The notes beneath the pieces are model-generated. The model was not told the DNA's origin. It worked only from the letters and a program-made list of their open reading frames with translations, and made no database searches. Below, piece after piece: positions 41,491 to 53,256 of a stretch of DNA of 64,000 nt. The position numbers were made by a program, and so were the translations under genes. The first letter of the stretch is position 1. Every line of letters begins with the position of its first letter. The stretch comes from Costus lasius (taxonomy: Eukaryota; Streptophyta; Magnoliopsida; Zingiberales; Costaceae). The stretch spans positions 65,357,843 to 65,421,842 of the forward strand of contig CM050448.1 of NCBI GenBank assembly GCA_027563935.2. Reading direction: 5' to 3'.

Positions 41491-43458
41491 ATTGGGAGAC
41501 CCCGGGGATATTTTACAATTTTTGACATTACAGATTACATACGCAGCGGAAGAATATCCCCGAAACAGGCCAATCCCAAAAACCCAGTGAAGATCGTCAT
41601 GCGAGGGGGTCGACACGATGTGATAGAAAGTACCTAGAGCAAGTGGAGGCGGATGTCGTGGTAGGCGCCCAAGTGTTCGCCCTCTGCAGTCTCACACACA
41701 TAGATGCCTTGAGCCCTCTTCTTCCACGCCCGGTGCTAGCCTCGGGAAGAAGATCCAAGCCTTAGACACCTTCTTCAAAGCTTGCGCCACCTCTAAGGAT
41801 GATGTGCCAATGAAGAAGAAGGAGAGAGAAGATGCCGCTAAGCACAAGTCCACCTTGCGCCAAGAGGAAGGGGAGGAGACTTGCTTGCGGCTATGGAAGA
41901 GGAGCTTGCGCCAATGACCTTTGCTTTCGCCCTCTTGAAATTGAACACGCCAATTAATTGTCTCTATCTCTCACATATACACACGTATATATAGAGAGGC
42001 AAGAGAGGGCAGCAATATTAGGGTGTGGGCGTAATTCATAAAGAAGGGGGCGGCTAGGGTAAAGGGGAGGGAGTAATTAGGGTTTGGATTATAGTAAGTC
42101 TCCAAGACTTTTCCATAAACCCCTCCTAATTAACCATATGCGCCAAGGACACACCAAAGATGTCCTCCAAGCCATATCAGCCCCAAGACTTGCCATAGAG
42201 GCAAGCATGGCATTCAAGGGTGAAGGGGGAGGCGCATAATGCTTCCTAATGAAGCAAATTGTGCCACCCATACCCCATTATGCCCTTAGGCGCCAATGGG
42301 GTTGGGTTTCTCCCCATTATACCCTTTTAGCTCATTAGCTCTTCATGACAACTTGTTATTGGGCCTCATTGAGTAATGAGCTAACCCAAACTTCATTACA
42401 TGGGTTGATTAAGCCATTGGATCCAATCCAATGCAACCCAAAGTCAAATGTGACCAACTATGGTCAATCTCAGGTCAACCTGGCAAAAATGAAGTTTGGC
42501 TCAAATAACTCTCTTCCATCTCATCAGGCCCATTGGCGCTGATGAAATCTCCCAAATAGATCTGAGATATCCAATAACTCGATCATAAGGCTTCCCAATC
42601 AATACGAGAACTCGAGTATTAAGGTGTGCGGCCCTGTAGGTTCCTCTGACGTTGGTAGTGCTGATCTAAGGTCACCACAAGTAGTGAGTGGCACATAGCA
42701 GTGCATCGCTGCTACCCAAGTCGTCGGAATGGATATTGACATCGACATCCCATTATCGCAACTAGGTATAGATGCATTACAGTCTCTTTGCCAAACTAAT
42801 ATCCGATTGGACAAGAGTGTCACCACTTGTTTTCACCCAATCACATGGTTATGACTAAATCAGGTTCTCACCTGGGTATGGTCATACACTTTCAGTCATA
42901 GAACCATAGAGGAGCTCTATGGATATCAAGCTTCCCTCAGGAAGGGGCAAATCCTCTGTCTGTCTATTAACCTTTTTATATGGGTTGTGACATACTCAAT
43001 GACAATCGTTATTACCTCCCAACTACGGCGAGGTGTTAGGTTGCATCAAAGCATGTCCCTAAGCATATAGAATAGTCAATGACCTCAAGTTAAGGGATCA
43101 ATGCATCTCCTGTCACTTGTGAGGATAACTCATCACACCAAGTCATTGCCTCACAGCGGGTCGGTCCAGTATATCCATCACTGATATACCCTTATGTTTG
43201 CACGAGCACCTCGTGCCTAACCATCCCATATACCAATCTCTCAAGTCCCATAGCTGTCTCATATCCACTAAGGTATATTGACTGGGGACAATAGTTTGTG
43301 CATAGATCCAATCTGTCTCCAGGGACATTATCATGTAAGTACACAATCGCAGATATAGACAGACAATGATAACGACAGTGTCGGAATGATACATAAATAT
43401 CAGAGTCAACTAGTACAATGATGGACCAATACTAGGTCTCAGGGCATATACACTAACA
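41491..43458 (-). mobile_element. Cop-1 5' LTR (family A)
   Basis: The minus strand runs from TGTTAGTGTATATGCCC at 43458 to CCCAATA at 41491 (1968 bp). It aligns with 57399-59193 and 32757-34781. The 3' LTR is not in the window because Cop-1 is cut at 32263. Confidence 0.9.
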
Positions 43459-44340
43459 GGGGGGACAATCGGTAGTGGAAATCAGCAAAAGTGGGTGAAC
43501 AACGACGAAGGCGGTGGGCGGACAGAAAAAATGGTTTTCAAGCAAGATTTCCAGGAGAAACTCCTCCAATATGTGGGTATAGTTTGTTCATCTTGTCTAG
43601 AACATTTTTCCTTTTATTTGTTTTGCCTTTGGACAATCAAAACTGAGGATTTGTGCTAAGTTTCCTGTAATGGCTACTTAAGCCCTAATTCTGGGTTTCG
43701 GGTGTAATTTCATGCTTACATTTCTATCTTGTTTCTTGATATAGTCTACGTAATGAACTATTTTTAGTATATTCAGTCTTACTTGAATTGTTGCTTGAAT
43801 TTACTTTGGCTGAGTTTATGCATGTTTAGGACATCGTGAGATGAACCAAAAGGTGAATCACGACATTGGATATGCTAGACTGGACACGTATAGTTCTACC
43901 ACGAATGTATGTCGAACTTACGTGAGGATATTGTTTACCCTTGAGTTCATTGGACTACCATATATCAATAAGCCACGAAAGTAGGAGATTGATCTAAGTT
44001 AGTACCGGGTTACACCGCAGAAAGTGGGTAACCTGTACTTTCGGGTAAGTCCTTGTCTATTTTAGTTGAGTTGCATAACTAATATCAAGATCTGACGTTA
44101 ATCCTGCATGAAAGGAGCCAAAAATCCTAAATCTCCTCATATATGCATTTTCCATGATTGCTGATTTGCGAATTAAAACCATCGTTCTTGCTATTTTTAT
44201 TAGACTTCCCTTGTCACTAAACCATCTTTAGTTAGTCTAACTATTGATCACTTCTTTAATCAGTAATTGTGACTCATCCCTGTGGGATCAACATCTGAAG
44301 TACTACGTCGATAAGCTATGCGCTTATGGTGTGCGTATCA
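43459..44340 (+). mobile_element. Partial LTR of a second Athila-type element
   Basis: It ends GTGCGTATCA before a tRNA-Asp-type PBS, so it is the 3' part of a 5' LTR. It does not align well to the Ath-1 LTR, so it belongs to another family. The left part is missing at the Cop-1 LTR border. It contains a long hairpin at 44001-44039. Confidence 0.7.
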
Positions 44341-44346
44341 CGTTTT

Positions 44347-44364
44347 TGGCGCCGTTACTAGGGA
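44347..44364 (+). promoter_or_regulatory. Primer binding site (tRNA-Asp), second Athila-type element
   Basis: TGGCGCCGTTACTAGGGA differs from the Ath-1 PBS at a few positions and lies six bases after the LTR end. Confidence 0.8.
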
Positions 44365-44626
44365 TGACGGCCAATATCGATTTGAATTGGTTATTGATAG
44401 ACTAGACATTGTTTTGTTTAAGTTTACTTCCTTTTTGCTATTCTTACTTTTTTTCTTGCTTTTGTTAGTACCTCTGTTTCCACTTTTCTTGCATTGCTTT
44501 GATTTCTATTTAGACATTTGAACTACTTGCTAACTTAGTTTATACAAAGGAGTCTCAGAGCAGGTGACCTCTACAACATCGACTTGTAAATCGAATGAAC
44601 TTTCAAAAGAAGATATTGACTCAAAG

Positions 44627-46350
44627 TGATAGAGGGGCCAACCCTGCTCCTAGAAGGTCTGGTAGGACTAGGAGGAAGCCCACTAGATATGGCTTCCCCT
44701 CCAAGGTCACCCCCTTCTTTCTTTCCTTATTTGCACTTTCCATATTTGCAACTTGTAGGAATAAGTTCTAGTGAACCTTGTAGTTCTAGGTTATGCATTA
44801 CTTTCCAGGATGGACTACTTGTCTTTGCAAATAAATTGGCAGGCTAAAACCAGCTCAAGGGGACACTAAAGAAGCTCAAGCCAAGCTACTCAAGTGGAGC
44901 TCCAATTATGGAAGGAGGCACTTCAACTAAAGACTTGAAGTTGAAGATTCTCACGTTGAATGAAGGAGGCACTTCAACTAAAGACTTGAAGTTGAAGATT
45001 CTCACGTTGAATGCAACTCCACCATTCCAAAACAAGCCTTGGTGCATCCACCACAACACCTTGCCAAATCAAGCAAAGGCGCCACCTAATATGAGGATGA
45101 ATTTGAATGTGAAGAACCAGCCCTCAACTTGCCAATTGAGGGGCCTTCAATGCGCCTAACCTTCAAGGATCAATCAAAATCCACAAATCAAAGGATTCCC
45201 ATCTAGATCCCTAATTTGTGGAGCCATCTTTGGAAGCTTTCCTAGCCGCCCAAGCACTTGAAGGTAAGTTTTCAAATTCAAACAAATTCATTGTATGAAG
45301 ATGCAATTTCATCCAAGCAAACAAGGAAGGAGCTCAAGAAGAATTCGGCCACATCAAAGAGCAAACCGAAGGGATGAAATTCAAAATTCAAACTCAACCA
45401 CTAAGAAGGAAATGTTTTATTAGAGCATTAATTTTTCCTTATCTTTGTAATTGTGCCAAAGGGGAAATTTCACCCTTGCCCATGGCTTGATCAGCCTATA
45501 AGTTGTAATCTCTCTCTTATTGTCGATTAGTTGCCTAGTTGAAGAAAATTGCGTTAGCATTGGTGCATGTGTCACCTAAGAACTTTCTATCTCCCTCTTC
45601 ACTAAAGGGCCGAGCCCATTCCCTTCTCCCCTTTCCTCTCAAGTCCTCTACGCCACCCACTCCTTGAAGGATCTTTGCACACCCTTGACAAAACTCTAAG
45701 GAAGCTTCATCAATCTTGGATCTCGGCAAAGCAACATAAGACCCTTGAAGGCTCCATCACTCTCGACCATCATGAAGAAGGACACCAAGGAGACATCTAT
45801 TTGGCTAAGTTCCTTCCGCTCTCCATTCCTTAAGTTTTAGAACTTGTTTGTACACTAATCCAAGTGTTTATTGTAGGAAGGCGCAAGGTTTGGGAGATCC
45901 TCTTGGCGCAAGTGTTCTTTCTTCTCCTTCCCCTCTCTTCTCTTAGTTAAAGTCTTAAGAGAATTTGGGAGGCTTAACCTCCCCCTTAGATTGTCTTAGT
46001 CTGTAATATGAATCCGTGGAATGTGCGGATCTTCTTTGTCTGTGCTTGCATGTAATGAAGCAACTCCTTCCATCAGAGTAGGATCGTTGAGGACCGGGAC
46101 GACACGATCCTTCTATTCTCAAGGATCACACTGTGAGTTTCTCTTCTAGTCATTTCAATTTATAGTTTAAAGTGTCATTTCAATTAGTAGTTTAAAGTAA
46201 CTTAGTTTTCAGTTTTCTCTATTTTACAAATACAAAAATATTTTCCAACCTCGTTAGAGTAATTTCGGTTTTATTATAAAATACAAAAAAACTATTTTGC
46301 AAAAGCGTTGTTTTCGTGCACCCTGCTTGTGAGTGAACCCCCCTACATCA
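44627..46350 (+). mobile_element. Solo Gypsy LTR (family L) in leader, TSD CAAAG
   Basis: It runs from TGATAGAGGGGCC to CCCTACATCA with CAAAG at 44622-44626 and 46351-46355. It is 1724 bp. It aligns with the Gyp-2 5' LTR (59898-61491), for example at CCATCAGAGTAGGA(T/C)CG. A 51-bp tandem duplication lies at 44911-45012. The flanks are the leader of the Athila-type element. Confidence 0.92.
44911..45012 (+). repeat. 51-bp tandem duplication
   Basis: Two perfect copies (44911-44961 and 44962-45012) lie inside the family L solo LTR. The Gyp-2 LTR lacks this. Confidence 0.95.
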
Positions 46351-46387
46351 CAAAGAACAACAAGCTAAGGCCGCTTCTACACCTATT

Positions 46388-46650
46388 GTGCCACTACCTC
46401 TCCTAGTGGAAAACAACAACAATAGGACACTGCGGGACTTCACAGCACCTAATGTGCAAGGACTAAATTCGGGCATAGCGCGTCCACCTGTGGACGTGAA
46501 TAACTTTGAAATTAAGCTAGCGCTGCTTTCTATGGTTCAGCAGAATGAGTTTGGAGGTTCATCGCAAGAGGACCCGAACATGTACCTCTCCATCTTTCTC
46601 AAATACAGTGATAGTTTGAAGTTGAATGGTGTTACTAACGATGCCATTAA
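46388..46650 (+). pseudogene. Athila-type gag N-terminal fragment
   Basis: About 88 codons: RTLRDFTAPNVQG, VNNFEIKLALLSMVQQNEFGG, SQEDPNMYLSIFLKYSDSLKLNGV. These match the N-terminus of Ath-1 and Ath-NA1 gag. The fragment ends at 46650, where a reversed LTR begins. Confidence 0.85.
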
Positions 46651-49632
46651 TGTGTCCGCAAGTGCATGGATACGTCGAAGTAATAAAAATATTGATCCCA
46701 CAGGGACCAATGACCAAGTACCGACTCTACTTTAGATTGTCAGCTAGACTAATTTAAAATAGAATGATTTTTGTCTTAACTAAATAGAAGAAATAGTAAA
46801 ACAGACTTTGGTTGTAATCGATTTGATTAAAATTTAGAATTTCGGGTTTACCACTCTATGTTCCACGACTTTTCTAATTAAGAACATCTTAAGAAGGATT
46901 TACTATGTTAAAGGAGATTTATCCGCATGTACAGATTGCCCCCTCTTAGCAGTACTATCTGGTGTCTATCCGACTTAATCCCCTATTCTCGTAGTTATTA
47001 ACTTAAGATAGAGCCAATGAGCCATTGATAAATCTATAAAATCCCTCAAGCCGATTCAAACTACTCTCATGTTTGAATCAACTTCTCCAACAATTGTATG
47101 TCTGACATTGCAATTCACCTCTCAGTACTTCTTGCGATGCCTCTAAGCGTGCAAATCATCGCCAGTAATCAACATTTAATAAGCGCAACAATTATTGAAT
47201 CAAACACAAATAAATTACTTCATAAGAAGATAATAAATAATCAAGTCATGAAAACATAGAGGGTTACACCCTAAATCCTGAATAAAAGAATTACGCTGAC
47301 ATGTTCAACTTGTTCACGTTATAGAAATCTGTGTTTTGATTACAAAATTGGCCAATAAATATGAAATTGACAAAGGATGATGAGAATCAAGGTTTCCTAG
47401 TGAAGATCGATGCTAGCCAACCGTAAAAAGCAAGGTTTTCCTGTGAGAATAGTGAAGTTCGCGCATTCGCCCTAATCTCTCCTCTTCGTAGAATTCCGCT
47501 TCAAAATCAGCTAAAAAGTCCTCATAATTGCTCCCATGGTATCTTATATAGTTCCCCATTTCCTAATTAGGTTTTCCCTAAAATTTAGTTCAAAAATGAG
47601 CTGCATCGGGCAAGAAACGAGGTCAGAAGTGAATCTAGCAGAAATAAATACGGCCGTGAAAATAAATGTGGGTGGCTGTATTTCATTCTGTACTATTATG
47701 GAAATAAAGCCGATAGAAATACGGATGTGAAAAGTATCACGGCCGGCCGTATTTATTTCTGTGGATTTTCTCCAGCAAATCACGGTTGTGATTTCTGTCA
47801 CGGTGATGGGGGCAGGGACCACCGGCCAAGAAGATACAAGTGGAGCCTAAGGTTACCGTAGGCGACCTACGAAAGCTCGGAGTCTCTCGAATAAAGCTAG
47901 CATGCTCACTCTTAAAGCTAGCTCAAAATAATGAGAATAATTACTCCAATGACTTCAAGACATTTCAGCTCAATAAGTTGCCGCAATAAATTCCAAAATG
48001 TGACTGCATCCACGGTGGAGGAAACAAGCAACGCGGTAATATTCAGCCAGCAACCAGCAAGTAGGGATTTCATCATACGCACGTCAACGCTTATCTTCAT
48101 TGCTGCAAGGATGGAAATTCCAACGTCTCTTGCCAGCCATATTCGCTCAGCTCAAGCTGCTCAACGTCTCTCTGCTGAAGAAGGAAACTACAACGTTCGG
48201 CAACAACGTTTCTCCCAGCGTGTTCCTATATGAATCATGTATGAACCTTGTAATAGACAGATTGTTGTGAATGAATGGAAATGGTTTTTTTCTTCCGATG
48301 AATCGGATGTGTCCTTTCTTCTTCCTTCTCTGAGGTGCTTGTCACCTAGTTTTGCCCTCTCCTCCTTCTAGGGCCGAGCCCTCCCTCTTCCCTTCTTCTT
48401 TACCAGCTTCTTCCTCACGAAACCAAGTCAAACAACCTCGTATTCCCAGTTTCTAGAATTTCCAGAAACTCGTCACCTCGCCGCCGACCATCCACCGGCC
48501 GGATCTCCACGAGACTTCGGCCACAACTCCTCCTTACCCTTACGAAGCTTCAGCCGCCGGCATCACTCCATCCGCCTCTCCGATCGCCGGAATCGAACGG
48601 CCAATCCAAACCCTTGTTTCCGCCCAGATTCCACCTCAGATCCGCCTTTCATCGTCGATCTACTCCATCCGGCCATCTTTCACCCCCAAAGTCTGGCCAT
48701 GTCTTGTCATCTATGATAACAACCTCCACTTGTACCAGGTTTAGATTTTGTCCACCATCCGGCGAACGGCGACCGCCCTTGCCACTCACGCACATCCCCT
48801 GTTTCAGCCGAGCTCCCGCCCAGCACGACTCTTCCGCGCGATTCTCCTCCGATCAGCCACCATCCACCTGCTAACTCCGGCCACATCTCCACCACCATCA
48901 CATGAACTCCCAGTTGTAGTAGATCCGGCGATGGTGCGCCACCAGACGACTGCCGATGATCCCTATCCACCAACGAAATCTCCCCTGATTCCAGACTCCC
49001 GTGTCTTGTTTAAGCTGTTTGGTCTTCTTTAATACTTCACTAATTAGCCCTCTTCTTGCAGGTTTTTAGCATGATGGAACAAGCCTCCAGCTCTGATCAT
49101 TGGGGCTAATAGAAAGAGCACATATTCATCCATCATCCGCACCAGTTAGGGACAAACTCAAATTGGGGAGATCAACCTACAAGACAGCTACTTTTGAACT
49201 CTGATAACATTTCTGCAATAGTTTTATTGTCTAATCTAATTAGCAGTTTTATTGAAGTTGTTCTAATTGCCCCATAAATCTAAAATGGATTATTGGATTA
49301 TTCTCTATTGCTTCGTAACTGATTATGCCTATAGTGTTATTTTCTTGGCTGTTTCCTGAGTTTTGAATTTTTATGAAAATAAATAATTGAGTTTTGCATC
49401 AGTAAATTTACTCCACGCTTCTCCCCTACATCACACGGGTAGGCTGTATTTCTCTCTATGGATTTCTGGTATTTTATACTGAGTAAAATACGGCCGTGAT
49501 AAATATCACGGGCAGGGCCATATTTCTTTCTATGCTTTCCCATAAAATATGGCTATGATAAAAAATACGGGCAGGCCGTATTTTTAAAATAAGCTCTAAT
49601 TTGCACGAAATTTGATGTGCGGCTTCGTCTTT
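46651..49632 (-). mobile_element. Reversed Athila-type LTR, interrupted by a solo LTR
   Basis: The plus strand starts TGTGTCCGCAAGTGCATGG at 46651, the reverse of the Athila LTR 3' end. On the minus strand it runs up to 49632, where the first bases of the LTR (about 260) are missing and gag sequence begins. It has ACGGCC/GGCCGT palindromes at 47648-47803 and 49434-49600. Family F sits inside (47804-49433). Confidence 0.75.
47804..49433 (+). mobile_element. Solo LTR (family F), TSD CACGG
   Basis: It runs from TGATGGGGGCAGGG to CCCCTACATCA, with CACGG at 47799-47803 and 49434-49438. It is 1630 bp. It aligns in reverse with 9408-11337. ORFs at 47931-49032 lie in GC-rich LTR sequence and have no domain. 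Confidence 0.92.
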
Positions 49633-50672
49633 CTCAAATGTCATCATATGCAAAATTCTTGAAAGAGATCTTGTCTAACAAAAGCAAAATAGAGGACTAT
49701 GGTACTGTGGCTTTAACTAAGGATTGTAGTGCTATTATCTAGAATAAACTACCACCAAAACTGAAGGATCCAGGTAGTTTCTCTATACCTTGTTCTATTG
49801 GAAGCATAGCTTTTGACCGAGCCTTATGTGATTTGGGTGCCAGTGTGAGCTTAATGCCTTTATCTGTTTGTAGAAAACTGGACATTGGAGAGCTTAAACC
49901 AACATCCATATCTTTACAGCTCGCCGATAGCTCGGTAAAGAATCCTATTGGTATTTTAGAGAATGTTCCAATCAAGGTAGGTGAATTTTTTATACCTGCA
50001 GATTTTGTCGTCCTTTATCTATTTGTAGAAAACTGGACATTGGAGAGCATAAACCAACATCCATATCTTTACAGCTCACTGATAGCTCGGTAAAGTATCC
50101 TATTGGTATTTTAGAGAATGTTCCAATCAAGGTAGGTGAATTTTTTATACCTGCAGATTTTGTAGTCCTTGACATTGAAGAAAATCATAAAAATCCTATC
50201 ATCCTTGGTAGACCCTTTTTGGCTACAGCAGGAGCACATATAGATGTTAAGAAAGGAAAAATCACTTTCGATATATGTGAAAATATAATTGAGTTTGATC
50301 TTGCTGATTCTTTGAGAAAAACTTTCATATTCTGGATCATGTTGTAGTGTTAATATAGTAGATGATGTTGTCATTGATGTTCATAATTTATTTGATGAAT
50401 CCTCTAATATTAAAACTGACACATTTTCTGAGGATGTGGATAGAGGAATTCAGGAGAGAAGAGATTCAAATTCTGAAAAGAAGAAGAAGAAAAGAAGGAG
50501 AAGAAAAAGAGGCTCTAGATTACTTGATCAAGGAAGAAAATTCTTAAGCAAATTTGGACATTGTTTCAGGAATGAGCCTTATGTGATTCAAAGTGATGCT
50601 CAACCCAAAGAAAATTCAGAGTGGAAATTGAAGAAATCAAAATCAAATCCGAGTGCAGAAGGGTCAAGCTAG
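49633..50672 (+). pseudogene. Ath-NA2 gag-protease fragment with pol deleted
   Basis: It begins in late gag (SSYAKFLKEILSNKSKIEDYGTVALT) and continues with the protease site [19 protein letters not shown] (about 49830). A 155-bp tandem duplication (49857-50166) shifts the frame within protease. The second copy leads into NPIILGRPFLATAGA. A Lys/Arg-rich segment (about 50470-50515) follows, then an integrase-start-like piece FLSKFGHCFRNEPYV, and the end SNPSAEGSS at 50672. The post-protease scar matches Ath-NA1. Confidence 0.85.
49857..50166 (+). repeat. 155-bp tandem duplication in protease
   Basis: Copies 49857-50011 and 50012-50166 differ at only a few bases. The length is not a multiple of three, so protease is frameshifted. 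Confidence 0.95.
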
Positions 50673-50693
50673 AGACCTTTAAATTAGTGCTTA

Positions 50694-50710
50694 TTGGGAG
50701 GCAACCCAAG
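50694..50710 (+). other. Conserved hairpin after Ath-NA2 gag-protease
   Basis: TTGGG-AGGCAA-CCCAA, 22 bases after the stop at 50672; the third copy of this hairpin in the window. Confidence 0.7.
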
Positions 50711-50817
50711 CATTCTAACATTAGTTTATTTTATTTTATTTTACTTTATTTTTATTTTTATTTTTGCTTTTAGAAGTAATTTTTCTTTTCTTTTTGTAGG
50801 TAAATCAAGTTTTGACA

Positions 50818-51275
50818 CAAATTACGGCACTACCGTAATGCAAATTACAGTACCGTAATTCCAGTCTGTTTTCGACCAGAAAGTTAAGAAGAAATTACGG
50901 CACTACAGTAAGTTTTTTTCACGTGCCGTATTTTGTGACCAAAATCTTCTAGAGAGTTTTTAGCATTTTACGGCACTACCGTAATAATTTTCACGGTGCC
51001 GTATTTTAGAGCAGATTTTTTTAACTTTTAAAAAAAAATTGTGGCACTACCGTATTCATTATAGCGGGTACCATAATTGTCATATGTTTTCAACCCGAGA
51101 GTTTTCACATTTTTACGGTAGTACCGTAAGTTTTTATACGGTACCGTAGTTTCAATCGAATTTGTACCCAAAAGTTTCCAGATTTTTACGGCACCACCGT
51201 ATTAGGTTTACAGCCAGTGTTTTTCAAAGCCACCAGATTATGGCACGGCCGTAATGATTTTTACGGCCGTAATTC
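50818..51275. repeat. TTACGG/CCGTAA palindrome array upstream of extra ORF, Ath-NA2
   Basis: About eight units spaced about 60 bases apart, for example TTACGGCACTACCGTAA at 50821-50837 and TTACGGTAGTACCGTAA near 51113. The last is a compact TTACGGCCGTAA near 51260. Placement relative to hairpin and ORF equals Ath-NA1. Confidence 0.85.
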
Positions 51276-51325
51276 TGTTTTTGGACGTGATTCCTGTGCC
51301 ATTTTTTGGGTTTCTTATGCCGTGT

Positions 51326-51846
51326 TTTAGGGTTTTCTCACTTGTTCTCACACATTTTCGCTCATTCTCGCGCCGACGTTCGACCTCCGACCTTCTCCAA
51401 TCGTCAGAGCTCGCCGGTGACTCTTCCCGTCAGGTTCTAACCGTCGATCTGGTACTCTCTCGCCTGATTTCTCTGATTTAGCGAGTTTGCATGAATTTTT
51501 GCCCATTTCATCATTTTTCCTTGTTTCTTGGTCGATTTGAGAGATTTTTGTTTGCAAATGCTTCCTAAAGGGTAGGCGACCCTTTCTAGTTCATTTCTAG
51601 AGATTTTGAGCCAATTTGTAGAGTGTATTGAGCAAGATTAAGCTTAAACGCTTGATTTCCACCCTATTTTCCTCCCAGTTTTCCACTATTCTATTTTTTG
51701 GGTTTTAAGTTATGATTTAACTGATATTACTCGTAAGACATTTTTTTAAAGAGAAATTTCTGAGATTGAAAGTGATAGATTACATTGAATTGCTATTTGG
51801 TATATTGTATTGCACTCTTAGCTTGCAGCTTGTGTGGAAAATTGAG
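51326..51846 (+). promoter_or_regulatory. Promoter-proximal and 5'UTR-like region of Ath-NA2 extra ORF
   Basis: TTTTAGGGTTTT (51326-51337) is telo-box-like. The CT-rich leader that follows aligns with Ath-NA1. A possible intron runs from GT at 51452 to AG at 51828, with a TTGCAG acceptor, ending 18 bases before the ATG at 51847. The splice sites are inferred. Confidence 0.45.
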
Positions 51847-53256
51847 ATGGCCCCTAAGACTAAGCAAGTTGTATCATAGAGAAGGGGCAAAGGACCAGCT
51901 ACATGCTCCACCACACCAAATCCCTATGGCATCATCTTTAGGGATGAAGTTCAAGAAGAAAGATACAAGTTGTTGGAGAGAAGGGTGGAGAATACAAAGT
52001 ATGCTGATAAAAGAACCATGGATGCACTTCGATTATATGAGGATGTGTTTTGGATGTTTGAGCAAATCAGAGCCAAAATATTTTTTCAGATGACACCATA
52101 TACCTATTTGCCACTTGTTTTGGAATTTTTGAGTAGCTTGAATGTGGACCTACGAGAGTTTTCCAATGGACCTGCTGAAGGAGAAGTCACATTTAGACTA
52201 GCTAATGTTGAGAGGAAGTTAACTTTGAGAGAAATTAGATCTATCTTTCATTTGGGTTCTGGAGGGTATACCCACATACCAATTGGGTTTATTGAGAATG
52301 TGTTTTGGAATCAGATTACCCATGAGACCCATTTTTCTGCTGTTTCTGCTAGAGCTTCGAGGATTATGAATCCTTGTATAAAGTATGCTCATAGAGTTCT
52401 TGCCCACACAGTTTTTGGCAGAGGAGACAGTGATGGTATGGTACGACAATCTGAGCTCTACTTTCTATGGGGGATGCTTAATGGAGTAGTAGTGGATGTT
52501 GCCTTCTTTTTGATGAAGCACATGGACAAAGTGGCTAGAGCAAGGAAGGGCGCCATTGTAATAGGGGGGCTGATTACCCCTATAGCCCTACATCTAAATG
52601 TTGAGCCCCATGGGGTAGAAGTGGCAAGGGGGAATGCAAGGCTTGATCTTGAGTCTTGCATGGCTATGAAGATGATAGTTAGAGAGGGGGATGTCTTTTG
52701 CTTGGTCCTAGGACCAAATGCCCCTACCTTACCGTTACCCCACCTAGAGAAGACTACTATGAAGGGAAGAGCAAATTGGAAACTTTCATTGAGCACCGCC
52801 GAGGCCGCTTTTACTCCACCATTGAGTACAGTTCCACCACCACCCACTTGGGGTGGAAGAGATGATCCTTTTAGTATGGAGTCGCCATCTCACTAGCCTA
52901 CTGATTCTACTCACCCAGCTGCTGATTCTTCCCACAGGCCTACTGGAGGATGGTCCAGTGCTTTTGACCCAGGCTTCTAGGCTCTTTCTGCTGAGGTGTT
53001 CTGTTAGGGACACCAGATGGAGAAGATGATTGGTTCCATGGGGCGAATGTAGGACACCATGCACCATATTCATCAGGATGTGGAACAGCTGAGCAACTAC
53101 ATGGAAGATATGGGAAATTTCCTTTACGACCAATTTGGTTATGAGGACAGCCAGAGAGGAGGTGACTACGGTGGTGATTAAGGTGGACAACCTTATGCTC
53201 CCATGGATACAACAGTAGAGGACACTGAGGAGATTAGATTAGACGATGATGAGTAG
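51847..53256 (+). pseudogene. Ath-NA2 extra ORF (ATHILA ORF-1-like)
   Basis: One frame from ATG 51847 to TAG 53254-53256, about 470 codons, interrupted by an early TAG at 51877 and stops clustered after 52894. Several stops are CAG to TAG or CAA to TAA changes. The open core 51970-52896 is about three quarters identical to the Ath-NA1 protein by eye. It shares YTYLPLVLEFLSS, FHLGSGGY, ENVFWNQIT, RVLAHTVFGRGDSDG and IVIGGLITPIALHLNVE. The order is globular core, Pro-rich linker, short helical segment (MHHIHQDVEQLSNYMEDMG), Gly-rich segment, acidic end. No catalytic motif is recognised. Confidence 0.75.
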
